A stretch of 15,364 nt of DNA from JBCBKZ01 sp039026975 (GCA_039026975.1 JBCCLI010000132.1:1-15364), one strand, 5' to 3'. Shown: positions 5,631 through 14,803, counted from the first letter of the stretch. Numbers and translations: made by a program. The notes: generated from the sequence alone by a model not told the origin.

Positions 5631-8600
5631 ATGGCAGAAGTTAAGAAGCGAATTTACAGGTTATTTAAAGTAGCGAAAGAACTCAATGTTGCCTCAAGCA
5701 CACTGGTAGAGCATCTGAAGGAAAAAGGCCATGATGTGGATAATAGTCCCAATACTAAGCTTCCTTCTGAGCTCTATGATATTCTATTGAAAAAATTTGC
5801 TTCAGATAAAGTCGTTAAAGAAAGAGCCGAGCAGCTCATAGAAAAACAGAAAGAAAGCAGAGGTCCTAAAGAAGACGGACTGGAAGAAAAAGCGAAAGAA
5901 GAGACCATTTCTGCTGCTGACCTAAGAGAAACATTCCAACCGAGAAGAAAGAGAAGAAGATCTCCCGACACAAGTACGGTAGATACTCCTAAAGTCATGC
6001 CCACTCCGTCCGCCCCTCCCGCAAAAGAACCTACAACTCCTCCTGTGGAGGAAACTAAAGTGCCTGAAGAAAGTACACCGGCCATAAAGGTTGTAGGGAA
6101 AATAGATCTAGATAAGATAGATCCTAAGAAAGCTAAAACTACTAAGAGTTCTAAAACGGCAGAACCTCCTGTTGAAAAGCCTAAGGCTATAGAAGAAATT
6201 CCTCCACAAGAAGAGGCTCTACCAGCTCCAGTAGAAGAAAAAACAGATACAGCCGCTGAAGAAGTACCAGCAGTTGTGAATGAAGAGCCTGCTCCACCTC
6301 CTGCAGAAGTGGAAGAAGTAGCGAGTCCCCCAATAGTAGAAGAAGGAGAAGAAATAGAAGGAGAAGACGGAGAAATCATACGTGCAGGAGATAATGCACC
6401 TAGGCTATCAGGTCTCAAGGTGATGGGTAAAATTGACCTGCCTACTCCTGGTGGAAAGAGGAAAAGGCCCAGAAAAGGAAATAAAGATAAAGAGAATGAA
6501 GGGGGGGCTAAAACACCAGCTAACACCTCAGCAGATGCTAAATCCCAAACACCCGCTAAGGGTCAAGAAGCCGCCAAAGCTGGAGGAGAGGAGACAGATG
6601 ATAAAAAGAGAAGGAAAAGAAGAAGAAAAAGAAAAAGAAAGGGAGAAGGAGAAGGCGGTAATAACCAGCAGTCCAGAAGTAATAATAATAATCGCAGCGA
6701 GGTAAGGAAGAAAAAGGAAAAGCCTACCAAGCAGGAAGTAGACCAGTCCATTAAGCGTACCCTTTCCAGAATGGGCCAAGGATCTTCCAGAAGGAGGCAG
6801 CAACTCCGTAGGGCTAAGCGTGATGAGGTAGCAGCCAGAAGAGAGCAGGAGCTTCAGGAAATGGAGGCACAGTCCAAAGTCCTTGAAGTTACCGAGTTCA
6901 TCACGGCTAACGAGTTTGCTAATATGATCAGCGTCCCAGTGAATGAGATTATAACTAAATCATTCATGCTTGGAATGATGATCTCTATTAACCAGCGTCT
7001 GGATGCGGAGCTGCTGACCATTATAGGAGAGGAGTACGGATATGAAGTAAAACTCATAGATGTAACTGAAAGTGAATTTGAAATTATAGAGGAAGCAGAT
7101 GATCCGGCTGACCTGGAGCCAAGAAGTCCCATTATTACCGTTATGGGGCATGTTGACCACGGGAAAACTACCCTGTTGGATAACCTTAGAAAAGCAAATG
7201 TAGCGGCAGGAGAAGCTGGAGGTATAACCCAGCACATAGGTGCCTACGAGGTGAAGTTAGGAAGCGGGGAGAGAGTTACCTTCCTGGATACCCCTGGACA
7301 CGAAGCCTTTACCGCTATGCGTGCCAGAGGGGCTAAGGCTACAGATGTAGTGATTATTGTAGTAGCAGCAGATGATGCTGTTATGCCTCAAACAAAAGAA
7401 GCCATCAACCATGCGGAAGCGGCAGAAGTGCCTATCATTTTCGCAATTAATAAAATTGATAAAAATGGCGCTGACCCTGAGAGAATCAAAGGGCAGCTAG
7501 CTGAACTGAACTATCTGGTAGAAGACTGGGGGGGTAAAGTTCAGTCTCAGGAGATTTCAGCTCTTAAGGGTACTAATGTACAGGAGCTACTAGAAAAAGT
7601 GATTCTGGAAGCAGAATTACTGGAACTTAAAGCTAACCCGGACAGAACGGCTAGTGGTACAGTCATTGAATCCCGTGTAGATAAAGGTAGGGGTAGTGTA
7701 GCTACTATGCTGGTGCAGAATGGAACCCTCAGAGTAGGAGATGAAATGGTAGCTGGCGTGCACTACGGAAAAGTAAGAGCCCTCATAAACCAGAATGGTA
7801 AAAGAATAGATGAAGCTGGTCCTTCCACCCCTGTACAGGTGCTTGGACTAGGCGGTCAACCTACTGCTGGAGACTCCTTCTACATTTTTGAGGAGGATGG
7901 AAAGGCCAAGCAGATCTCACAAAAACGGCAGGAGCTTTACAGAGAGCAGCAGCTTAGAAATACTAACCGTATTACCCTGGAAGAAATTGGACGTAGACGC
8001 GCCTTAGGAAACTTCGAGGAGTTAAACGTACTTATTAAAGGGGATGTGGACGGTTCAGTGGAAGCACTTTCAGGCTCACTCTTGAAGCTATCTACAGATG
8101 AGGTACAAGTAAATATTCTCACGAAAGGAGTAGGAGCTATCACAGAAGGAGATGTTCTCCTGGCTTCAGCTTCTGATGCGGTTATCATTGCCTTTAACGT
8201 AAGACCTAACTCACAAGCACGTAAGCTGGCAGAAAAAGAAGCCATAGACATACGTACTTACAGCGTCATCTATGATGCTATAGATGATGTGAGAGATGCA
8301 TTAGAAGGCCTTCTATCGCCTGAGTTAAAAGAAGAGATCAACGGTACAGCAGAAGTGAGAGAAGTCTTCAAGGTATCCAGAGTAGGTACAGTAGCAGGTT
8401 CCATGGTTACCTCAGGTAAGGTGTATAGAAATGATCCTGTGAGGGTGATCCGAGATGGAGTGGTTATCTATGACAGCATCCTAGCTTCTCTAAAGCGTTT
8501 TAAAGATGATGCAAAAGAAGTGGCCGCCGGGTATGAATGTGGTATCATGGTAGACAGCTACAATGATGTAAAAGTGGGAGACGTCATAGAATCCTACAAA

Positions 8601-8636
8601 GTGAATGAGGTACGTAGAAAACTGAAAAGAAACTAA
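5631..8636 (+). CDS. infB: Translation initiation factor IF-2
   Basis: A GTPase that brings initiator tRNA to the 30S subunit and promotes subunit joining; 1001 residues, typical for the phylum. An IF2_N module lies at 1-57 (RLFKVAKELNVASSTLVEHL). Residues about 60-410 form a low-complexity Pro/Glu/Lys-rich linker holding two GKIDL boxes and a basic run (KKRRKRRRKRKRK, 325-337). The N2/linker domain is at about 418-478. The G domain has G1 GHVDHGKTT (506-514), the switch region GGITQHIGAY, G3 DTPGHE (553-558), G4 NKID (607-610) and G5 SALKG (643-647). The remainder is the beta-barrel II, III and C1-C2 fMet-tRNA-binding domains. The ATG at 5631 starts the conserved N-terminal helix; no Shine-Dalgarno sequence is present, and the leader is A-rich. 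The extension uses strongly purine-biased codons. Confidence 0.98.
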   Translation: MAEVKKRIYRLFKVAKELNVASSTLVEHLKEKGHDVDNSPNTKLPSELYDILLKKFASDKVVKERAEQLIEKQKESRGPKEDGLEEKAKEETISAADLRETFQPRRKRRRSPDTSTVDTPKVMPTPSAPPAKEPTTPPVEETKVPEESTPAIKVVGKIDLDKIDPKKAKTTKSSKTAEPPVEKPKAIEEIPPQEEALPAPVEEKTDTAAEEVPAVVNEEPAPPPAEVEEVASPPIVEEGEEIEGEDGEIIRAGDNAPRLSGLKVMGKIDLPTPGGKRKRPRKGNKDKENEGGAKTPANTSADAKSQTPAKGQEAAKAGGEETDDKKRRKRRRKRKRKGEGEGGNNQQSRSNNNNRSEVRKKKEKPTKQEVDQSIKRTLSRMGQGSSRRRQQLRRAKRDEVAARREQELQEMEAQSKVLEVTEFITANEFANMISVPVNEIITKSFMLGMMISINQRLDAELLTIIGEEYGYEVKLIDVTESEFEIIEEADDPADLEPRSPIITVMGHVDHGKTTLLDNLRKANVAAGEAGGITQHIGAYEVKLGSGERVTFLDTPGHEAFTAMRARGAKATDVVIIVVAADDAVMPQTKEAINHAEAAEVPIIFAINKIDKNGADPERIKGQLAELNYLVEDWGGKVQSQEISALKGTNVQELLEKVILEAELLELKANPDRTASGTVIESRVDKGRGSVATMLVQNGTLRVGDEMVAGVHYGKVRALINQNGKRIDEAGPSTPVQVLGLGGQPTAGDSFYIFEEDGKAKQISQKRQELYREQQLRNTNRITLEEIGRRRALGNFEELNVLIKGDVDGSVEALSGSLLKLSTDEVQVNILTKGVGAITEGDVLLASASDAVIIAFNVRPNSQARKLAEKEAIDIRTYSVIYDAIDDVRDALEGLLSPELKEEINGTAEVREVFKVSRVGTVAGSMVTSGKVYRNDPVRVIRDGVVIYDSILASLKRFKDDAKEVAAGYECGIMVDSYNDVKVGDVIESYKVNEVRRKLKRN

Positions 8637-8638
8637 TA

Positions 8639-8661
8639 AAGGGAGGTATACTTCCTCCCTT
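8639..8661 (+). repeat. Hairpin immediately after infB
   Basis: AAGGGAGG (8639-8646) and CCTCCCTT (8654-8661) form a perfect 8-bp stem with a seven-base loop, starting two bases after the infB stop. The following bases (ACTTCCCTGAC) are not a T-run, so termination would be weak. It may protect the infB mRNA end or lower expression of the downstream nif3-like gene. Confidence 0.5.
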
Positions 8662-8717
8662 ACTTCCCTGACAAGAAGAAAAGCATCCTACATCCTAAGT
8701 TCCATTAACACCCTCAC

Positions 8718-9500
8718 ATGCAAGTAGCAGATATAGCCAGTTGCCTGGAAGACTGGGCACCTCCCCACATGGCTGAATCCTATGATAATGTGGGCCTTCT
8801 GGTAGGAGATCCAGAAATGAAGATCCAAGGCGTATTAATAAACCTGGACATGACCCTTCCTGTGCTGGAAGAGGCCCGTATCAAGGGGCTAAACATGGTC
8901 ATCGCACATCATCCCATCTGGTTCAGTAAAAGAAATAGACTGGTAAAAGGTGATTACGTGAGTAATGCCATTCTCTATGCTGCCAAGTATGACATAGCTT
9001 TATATGCCATTCATACAAATCTGGATAACCTCAGAACCGGTGTTAATAAAAAGATAGCAGATCAGTTAGGCCTGACTAATCTGTCTATTCTTAAGCCCCT
9101 TCCTGCTAATCCAGAACACGGCATAGGAATGGTGGGAGAACTCTCAGAGTCTTTGGAAAAGGAGGCCTTTCTACAGCTGGTCAAAGGTAGATTTAAAAGT
9201 GGAGGGATCAGGTATGCAGATGGGGAAGTGCGTCAGATAAAAAAGGTAGCTGTATGTGGAGGATCAGGAAGTTTTCTCACTAAGGAGGCCCTGGCTGCCC
9301 AGGTAGATGCATTTGTGACCTCTGATATCACCTATCACAAATTTTTTGACAATGAACAGAAAATGTTGCTGCTGGACATAGGGCATTATGAGTCCGAGCA
9401 GTACACCTCTCTACTCATTAATGATTATTTATCAAAATTTTTTCCTAACTTTGCGATCCACTTATCTGAAATATACACTAATCCGGTTAGATACTTCTGA
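8718..9500 (+). CDS. Nif3-like dinuclear metal centre protein (YbgI/GTP cyclohydrolase I type 2 family)
   Basis: A cytoplasmic protein of 260 residues from the widely conserved Nif3 family, which forms hexameric toroids with a two-metal site; its biochemical role is still unsettled, and the database name GTP cyclohydrolase I type 2 should be read cautiously. The expected ligands are visible: H64 and H65 (AHHPIWF), D103 (IHTNLDN), and H223 and E227 (DIGHYESE). They have nearly the same spacing as E. coli YbgI. The N-terminal AESYDNVGLLVGD (19-31) is a family hallmark. Many Bacteroidota homologues are about 365 residues because of an inserted PII-like domain; this one lacks it and is the compact form. 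The zinc-ribbon gene 114 bases downstream is a recurrent neighbour. No Shine-Dalgarno sequence precedes the ATG. Confidence 0.92.
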   Translation: MQVADIASCLEDWAPPHMAESYDNVGLLVGDPEMKIQGVLINLDMTLPVLEEARIKGLNMVIAHHPIWFSKRNRLVKGDYVSNAILYAAKYDIALYAIHTNLDNLRTGVNKKIADQLGLTNLSILKPLPANPEHGIGMVGELSESLEKEAFLQLVKGRFKSGGIRYADGEVRQIKKVAVCGGSGSFLTKEALAAQVDAFVTSDITYHKFFDNEQKMLLLDIGHYESEQYTSLLINDYLSKFFPNFAIHLSEIYTNPVRYF

Positions 9501-9614
9501 TTTGCCTTTTAGTCGGGGCATATGATTTGTAACCTGATTTCGTATACATAGTAGGAGCGCTTGTAATACTACCGTTTCCAGTTTTGTTAACCTATATATC
9601 TTAATCAACACCAT

Positions 9615-10385
9615 ATGGATACCAATCCAGTAGCTAAAAGATTAAAATCACTGGCGTTACTTCAATTGCTAGATTCAAAACTTGACCAAATACATAGATT
9701 AAGAGGAAGTCTTCCTGAGGAAGTAAATGACTTAGAGGATGATCTTGAAGGTCTGGAGACCAGGAAAAGTCGGATAGAAGATGACATTAAACGGCTTAAT
9801 CAAGACATCAGTGAGCGCAAGGCACGTATACAAGATTTCTCTGCTCAAATCAAAAAATATGAAGAGCAGCAGATGAATGTCAAAAATAACCGTGAGTATG
9901 AAGCGCTGAGGAAAGAAATAGAGTATGCTAATCTGGAGATTCTTACTTCTGAGAAAAAAATCCGTCAGTATAAAGAACAAATAGAGCAGAAAGATGGATT
10001 ACTATCCAGTACCTCTGAAGCTGTAGAGGAAAAAAAGCAAGAATTAGAAGCCAAAAAGAATGAACTGGAAGTCATAGTTCAGGAAACCAAGAAGGAGGAA
10101 GAAAAGCTAAGAGGGAGAATTGAAAAGTCATCTGTAGGGATTGAAGGAAGGATTTTAAATGGCTACAGGAAAATACGTACCAATATGCGTAATGGACTAG
10201 CTGTGGTGGTTACAGATAGGAAAGCTTGTGGAGGCTGCTTTTCCATCATCCCCCCCCAAATTCACATAGAACTTAACCAGCAGAGAAGGTTAATCCACTG
10301 TGAAAACTGCGGAAGAATCCTGGTGGATGATAAGATTTTCGATGAAGCAGAGGAGGAACTTGATGCCTTGGTAAAAAGTAAATAA
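9615..10385 (+). CDS. Coiled-coil C4-type zinc-ribbon protein
   Basis: A 256-residue cytoplasmic protein with a long antiparallel coiled coil and a C-terminal zinc ribbon. Residues about 35-172 are rich in Glu, Lys and Gln with heptad character, broken by a conserved NVKNNREYEALRKEIEYA segment at 88-105. The ribbon has C205 and C208 (KACGGC), and C229 and C232 (HCENCG), consistent with one Zn ion. The family is widespread (Cj0705/HP0958-like) and often sits beside Nif3-family genes, as here. HP0958 in Helicobacter acts in flagellar biogenesis and binds RNA, but nothing in this window is flagellar, so that role should not be transferred. The gene ends at a strong terminator (10407-10432). Confidence 0.9.
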   Translation: MDTNPVAKRLKSLALLQLLDSKLDQIHRLRGSLPEEVNDLEDDLEGLETRKSRIEDDIKRLNQDISERKARIQDFSAQIKKYEEQQMNVKNNREYEALRKEIEYANLEILTSEKKIRQYKEQIEQKDGLLSSTSEAVEEKKQELEAKKNELEVIVQETKKEEEKLRGRIEKSSVGIEGRILNGYRKIRTNMRNGLAVVVTDRKACGGCFSIIPPQIHIELNQQRRLIHCENCGRILVDDKIFDEAEEELDALVKSK

Positions 10386-10718
10386 CCCCCTCCTGAATGA
10401 AGATATGCCCCGGCAACGGTCGGGGCTTTTTTGGGTCCTTACTATACCTGTTAGCTTAAGCCACGCTTGAAACAGCTCATTCATTGGCAAAAATGCTGGA
10501 TTGAAGATTCCGATAAGCTAATCTTTCGAAGAATAGCAAGCCATGGTGAGGGAAATCAAGGTAGTTCAGCTTCTTCAAGACAGGATTCTATACAAAAAGT
10601 AGTGTTTCAGATATGGTCTTAGACTATAGCGAAGTATGTCAGGTAAGCTACAAGACCTTTTTAGTAGCTTTACGTACTTATTAGCATAAGCTTCCATTTG
10701 TAATCCAATTCCCCTGCA
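10386..10718. other. Intergenic region before the TPR gene
   Basis: About 333 bases hold the terminator at 10407-10432 and an inverted repeat, AAGCTAC (10645-10651) with GTAGCTT (10664-10670), about 50 bases before the ATG at 10719. I saw no tRNA, no convincing small gene, and no TTTG/TAnnTTTG promoter pair at good spacing. Confidence 0.6.
10407..10432 (+). terminator. Intrinsic terminator after the zinc-ribbon gene
   Basis: GCCCCG (10407-10412) and CGGGGC (10421-10426) form a GC-only stem over an eight-base loop, in which a small CCG/CGG stem can compete. Six Ts follow directly. It begins 21 bases after the zinc-ribbon stop and marks the end of the rimP-to-zinc-ribbon block. Confidence 0.92.
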
Positions 10719-12200
10719 ATGAATATCTGGTTCAGATATATGCTGACCTGCTTACTATGGGTGTCTCTCATGATGCCTTCTCTTGCTTCAGAATTGAGAA
10801 AACAGATAGAGCATAATATTTCATATTTCCACTTCCAGGAAGCTTACCCCCTCATCTCCAACTTACCCAAACCTGCTTACAGGAAGTTTTACGAACAGAC
10901 TATTAGGATATACCAGTACCTAGCTACACAGGATCCTGATATCTTGAATAGCTTAGAAGATAACTGGAAACCCAGTGTACACTTGATAGAGGCCCTACCT
11001 GCTGATGATAGCCTGAAGCATATTTTTCTTTCTGAGCTACATGGAAAAAGAGCCATTATAGAATTCTTATCAGGAAATTATTTCTCCACACTGGCACAGG
11101 TAAATGCCTCCAGGAGTGCACTCAAAAAAAGTGAGTCCCTCTATCCCAGCCTTCCGGAGGCCTTAAAGATCCAGGGTCTTTTCCACATAGCCTTCGGAGC
11201 AGTCCCTAAAAAGTACCAGTGGCTGACCAGGGCGTTAGGATTCCGCGGAAATATACAGACGGGTCTATCTATGCTAAAAGAGTCTTATGAAAAAGGGGGC
11301 CTCTTGCCCTTAGAGTCCCTCATCATGAGGTGTTATGTAGAGAAGAATATGCGCTCCAGACCAGAGGCAGTAGTAGATGCATTAGGGAAGGTACTCCAGC
11401 AGGACTACCCTGATAATATGCTGCTAAGGCTTTTTCAAGCTTCCTCCTATATTTCTCTTAAAAGAAATGAGAAAGCCCTGCATATTCTTAAGAATAGAAA
11501 TCAGTATGCGCAAGATCCCAATATTTATTTCATCCCCTTTTGGGATTACTTACTTGGGAAAGCGCACTACTACAAAGCCCAATATCCTAGTACCCAAATA
11601 TATCTTTCGGGATTCCTGAAGATCAATAAAGGATTTCTTAATAGGAAAGACGCTATGTTCAGGCTGGGTATGGCACATACACTAGCCGGTAATTATGCAT
11701 CAGGTAAGGGTTATTTCCACCAGATAGCCCAAAATAGCGCTTCTCGTCTGTCAGAGGATGAGTATGCTACCTTCATGGCAGAAAAATTTTTAGAGAAAGC
11801 CCCTACAGAATTTGAACTACGGCTATTCCAAGCCAGGAATCTATTTGATGGAGGTTACTATTCTCAGACCCTAGATGTCCTACATGAGATTAATAGCCAG
11901 TCTACCCAATTAGCTAAGGCGGAACGGACAGAGTTACATTACCGCTTCGCCAGGGTGTATCATACCATAGGTAATATGCCTGAAGCACGTAAGCACTATC
12001 ACCTGTGCCTGGAACAAGATCCTGATTGGCAGTTATGGCTACAAGTATATTCTCATTACTTCTTGGCAGAAATTTCCAGAAGTAGCGGAAACTTAGCCCA
12101 GGCACGTACAGAATACAAAAAAGCCCTATCCTACGATAAATACTTTTATCAGGATGGGCTTGAAAATCGTTGTAAGGTAGCGCTTGCAACACTACCCTAA
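10719..12200 (+). CDS. Exported TPR-repeat protein, possibly TTC39/Iml2-like
   Basis: A 493-residue protein with an N-terminal signal peptide (MNIWFRYMLTCLLWVSLMMP, cleavage near SLAS-E at 24). It is predicted almost wholly helical and fits tetratricopeptide repeats. The clearest are near the C-terminus: RFARVYHTIGNMPEARKHYH and AEISRSSGNLAQARTEYKKA, with further degenerate repeats at about 225-260 and 270-350. The segment ALGFRGNIQTGLSML (172-186) after PKKYQWL recalls the P-x-x-x-x-x-x-x-L-GF-G-D-x-x-x-GL motif of eukaryotic TTC39/Iml2 proteins; this is from memory and unverified. TPR proteins scaffold protein complexes, and this one is probably periplasmic. It appears monocistronic, and its stop is seven bases from the opposing protease stop. 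No partner is evident. Confidence 0.85.
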   Translation: MNIWFRYMLTCLLWVSLMMPSLASELRKQIEHNISYFHFQEAYPLISNLPKPAYRKFYEQTIRIYQYLATQDPDILNSLEDNWKPSVHLIEALPADDSLKHIFLSELHGKRAIIEFLSGNYFSTLAQVNASRSALKKSESLYPSLPEALKIQGLFHIAFGAVPKKYQWLTRALGFRGNIQTGLSMLKESYEKGGLLPLESLIMRCYVEKNMRSRPEAVVDALGKVLQQDYPDNMLLRLFQASSYISLKRNEKALHILKNRNQYAQDPNIYFIPFWDYLLGKAHYYKAQYPSTQIYLSGFLKINKGFLNRKDAMFRLGMAHTLAGNYASGKGYFHQIAQNSASRLSEDEYATFMAEKFLEKAPTEFELRLFQARNLFDGGYYSQTLDVLHEINSQSTQLAKAERTELHYRFARVYHTIGNMPEARKHYHLCLEQDPDWQLWLQVYSHYFLAEISRSSGNLAQARTEYKKALSYDKYFYQDGLENRCKVALATLP

Positions 12201-12207
12201 GCTTATA

Positions 12208-14580
12208 TTATTCTAGTAAGAATTTCTGGGTGGCTACTGCTCCATCAAATTCCCAAAGCATCAGATACATACCTGCTGGTTCTGATCCTCTATCCCAATC
12301 CAGTGAGAAAGTGCTCCTACCTACCTGATCATTAAATAAAGTAGCTACTTCCCTTCCTTGAATATCCATCATCCTGAGGGTTAATTTCCCAGATTGAAGA
12401 AGGTCAGCACGGAAGGTGATTCTTTCTGAAGCAGGATTTGGGTAAGGTGCTAAGATCTCTCCTAAAGTCTCATCCCATGGATTAATAGACAGTGGATTAG
12501 TTCCATTTACAATAATGGTTATTTCATCTTCCAGACTACAACCAGAAGAGTTAAATCCAGTTACTACGTAAGTAACGGTTTGCTCTGGCTTAGCAAATAA
12601 TACCTCCCCCGTAGAGTCTGATAACCAGATACCGGGAGACCAACTATACTGCTCCGCCCCAAACACTTGAAGCCTTACACTGTCTCCTAAATCAATAGTG
12701 GTCTCTGCCACATTAGGATTAATGAATGTGGTAGGATTAGGAGACACATTTACAGTAACCTCATCTGTTAACTCACAGCCATTACTGAGGCTGGTAACTA
12801 CTGTATAAGTAGTAGTGATGGTAGGGTTAGCTACCGGATTCGCAATCCTGCTATTACTTAAGCCAAAGCCTGGAGTCCAGGAAATATCATCAATTAGGTC
12901 TTCAGGAGCCGTGATCAGCGCTTCCAGCTGAGCAGATTCTCCCAAGCAGAGACTCTCATTAGCTCCTGCATTTAAGCTGTAAGCCACATTAGGCTGGAAG
13001 GAAAGCTGGTCTGCAATTTGGCTGGTCCCTAGCTGATTATTCACAATCAGCTGGATGATATATGTGGCTGTGTCAGGAAGGGTAAATACAGGATTTAATT
13101 CTGTAGAGGTGCCCGTATATCCTTGATCATTAGTAACTACCCAAAAGACTGAAGAAGGACAACCAGAAACGTCTTCCTCATCTATCTCGAAGTTGAAAAT
13201 TACATCATTACTACAGCCGTCAGGTAGTACGGTAGAGAAATTAGCTACTGGCAGTGCGGTGGGCTGTACAGCCGCTACGGCGGCGGCAGCATCTACTCTT
13301 CCTGCTCCTAGCTTCCCTGCATCTGTAGGGTTGATAGCATCTATATTGATAGCTGTCTCCTTAAGAAACTGTTCTGCCTGATCAGGTGTTAAACAGGGAT
13401 TAATAGATTTCATCAGTCCCAGTAGGCCTGCTACTACAGGCGCGGAGAAGGAAGTACCTGATTCAGGCCCATATCTTCCAGATCCTGCACTTACAGCTGT
13501 AGTTCTTATCTGTACACCAGGGGCCATAACATCTACTGAACTGTGTACAGTAGAAAAGTTAGCCACTCTATCAGTAACGGTAGTGGCTCCCACGCTTATC
13601 ACAAAGGGATATGCTGCCGGGTAATTAGCTTCATCTTCTCCACTATTGCCGGAAGAAGCTACAAAAATGATCCCCTGCTGATGCCCCACTTCTATCAGCC
13701 TGGACACCGTTATGGAAAAGCCGCGCCCTCCAAAAGACATATTCACTATGTCTGCTTTGGCAGCGATGGCATAATCTATTCCTTCCAGAGAATTAGTAAT
13801 GGTCAATCCCTCATCTACAGAAGCTCCCACTCCCATGATGCTACAATTAAACCCTATGGATGCTATTCCGGTCCCATTATTAGTAGCAGCTGAGGCACAT
13901 CCGGCTACAGAAGTACCATGGTTGAAGTTCAGATTTCTAGGCTCTGGGTTGTTATTCCCAAAAGCTACATTGTAGCCATTCACATCATCTACAAATCCAT
14001 TTCCATCATCATCTATCCCATTACCAGCTATTTCTCCCGGATTCACCCAAATATTAGGAGATAAGTCTTCATGGCTGAGCTGCACCGCATCATCTACTAT
14101 GGCTATGACTACGTCTTCACTTCCCTGAGATATATCCCAGGCACCTTCAGCATTGATGACAGGTAGATAGGACTGTTCCAGGGGCCTGTAGTCATCAGGC
14201 TCAAAAAACTTGTGGTAGACAGGCACTTCCTCTGCATAATCTATGTAGGATATGGCCTGAAATTCAGATTTAAGATCAGCCCTGGCAGCTACCTCACGAA
14301 ACTTAACCTCATAAATATTCTCTAGTAAAGGACTTTGGGTCTTAAAGGGATGTTTGAGATAATAGATGTCATAATCATTTACCAGACCACTTAACCCCTC
14401 AATATTTCGTAGGGCTACCTCATCAGGCGCCCCCTCAAACTCTGGTAAAATGATACCTGCATCATCTTCAACTTTTATAAAAAGACTTCCTTCTTTAAAA
14501 GTAGGAAGCGCGTCCTGGGCCCATACGCCATGTAGCCCCAGACTGGTCAACATAAGAAATAGTAAATGTGGAATTCTCAT
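12208..14580 (-). CDS. T9SS-exported subtilisin-like serine protease (S8 family)
   Basis: A 790-residue secreted protease. Signal peptide MRIPHLLFLMLTSLGLHGVWA (cleavage after A21); a propeptide-like region at about 25-135; S8 catalytic domain at about 140-435. The triad is D163 (IAIVDDAVQLSH), H221 (NHGTSVAG) and S377 (GTSFSAP), with oxyanion N312 (SSGNSG). The Asp motif is DDA rather than the common DTG or DSG. A Gly/Asp-rich loop, GNGIDDDGNGFVDDVNGYN (187-205), is likely Ca2+-binding. Residues about 440-700 are immunoglobulin/PKD-like modules with repeated SNGC/SSGC and WTPG/WSPG motifs. The last about 79 residues (PYPNPASERITF at 712-723, ending QKFLLE) are a type A T9SS sorting domain. 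T9SS then exports it across the outer membrane to the cell surface or medium. It has its own upstream region; no partner inhibitor or peptidase is adjacent. Confidence 0.95.
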   Translation of the reverse strand: MRIPHLLFLMLTSLGLHGVWAQDALPTFKEGSLFIKVEDDAGIILPEFEGAPDEVALRNIEGLSGLVNDYDIYYLKHPFKTQSPLLENIYEVKFREVAARADLKSEFQAISYIDYAEEVPVYHKFFEPDDYRPLEQSYLPVINAEGAWDISQGSEDVVIAIVDDAVQLSHEDLSPNIWVNPGEIAGNGIDDDGNGFVDDVNGYNVAFGNNNPEPRNLNFNHGTSVAGCASAATNNGTGIASIGFNCSIMGVGASVDEGLTITNSLEGIDYAIAAKADIVNMSFGGRGFSITVSRLIEVGHQQGIIFVASSGNSGEDEANYPAAYPFVISVGATTVTDRVANFSTVHSSVDVMAPGVQIRTTAVSAGSGRYGPESGTSFSAPVVAGLLGLMKSINPCLTPDQAEQFLKETAINIDAINPTDAGKLGAGRVDAAAAVAAVQPTALPVANFSTVLPDGCSNDVIFNFEIDEEDVSGCPSSVFWVVTNDQGYTGTSTELNPVFTLPDTATYIIQLIVNNQLGTSQIADQLSFQPNVAYSLNAGANESLCLGESAQLEALITAPEDLIDDISWTPGFGLSNSRIANPVANPTITTTYTVVTSLSNGCELTDEVTVNVSPNPTTFINPNVAETTIDLGDSVRLQVFGAEQYSWSPGIWLSDSTGEVLFAKPEQTVTYVVTGFNSSGCSLEDEITIIVNGTNPLSINPWDETLGEILAPYPNPASERITFRADLLQSGKLTLRMMDIQGREVATLFNDQVGRSTFSLDWDRGSEPAGMYLMLWEFDGAVATQKFLLE

Positions 14581-14613
14581 ATAAAATCAATTATCGTTTC
14601 CGAATGGAATATG

Positions 14614-14692
14614 TACTTACTTATCCAAAGGCACAAAGCGGTTTTCTCCCTGGAATAACACTTTGGTGAAATGGAAAGTAAAGAAGTAAGTA
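14614..14692. repeat. 9-base inverted repeat upstream of the subtilase
   Basis: TACTTACTT (14614-14622) is exactly mirrored by AAGTAAGTA (14684-14692), 61 bases apart, with wobble extension on both sides. It lies 34-112 bases upstream of the subtilase start, where an operator pair or leader structure could act. The rest of this 223-base gap (14581-14803) shows no convincing gene or promoter consensus. Confidence 0.35.
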
Positions 14693-14803
14693 TGTTACCT
14701 GATGATGGTGTATGGAAAGAATGATCTGATGATTTACCTTTTCTTTCAGTAAATGGTACAATACAGCCTTCATACACCCTTCTTCCTGTGGGTTTCTTTA
14801 TTA

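Noticed and set aside
5774..6526. Minus-strand frame of 250 residues opposite infB
   Set aside because: It is a Ser/Gly/Leu-rich mirror of the IF-2 low-complexity extension, lying entirely within a certain gene.
6433..6803. Several short frames on both strands within infB
   Set aside because: These arise from the long purine-biased repeats and have no domain or start signals of their own.
9501..9614. Promoter from TTTG at 9501 and TATGATTTG at 9521
   Set aside because: The -7 box has one extra base and the spacing is only 16, so it does not meet the consensus.
13193..13893. Plus-strand frames within the subtilase
   Set aside because: They lie wholly inside the protease coding sequence and show no family features.
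14577..14777. Minus-strand 66-residue frame before the subtilase
   Set aside because: No recognisable composition, signal or domain; it overlaps the subtilase start and probable promoter region.
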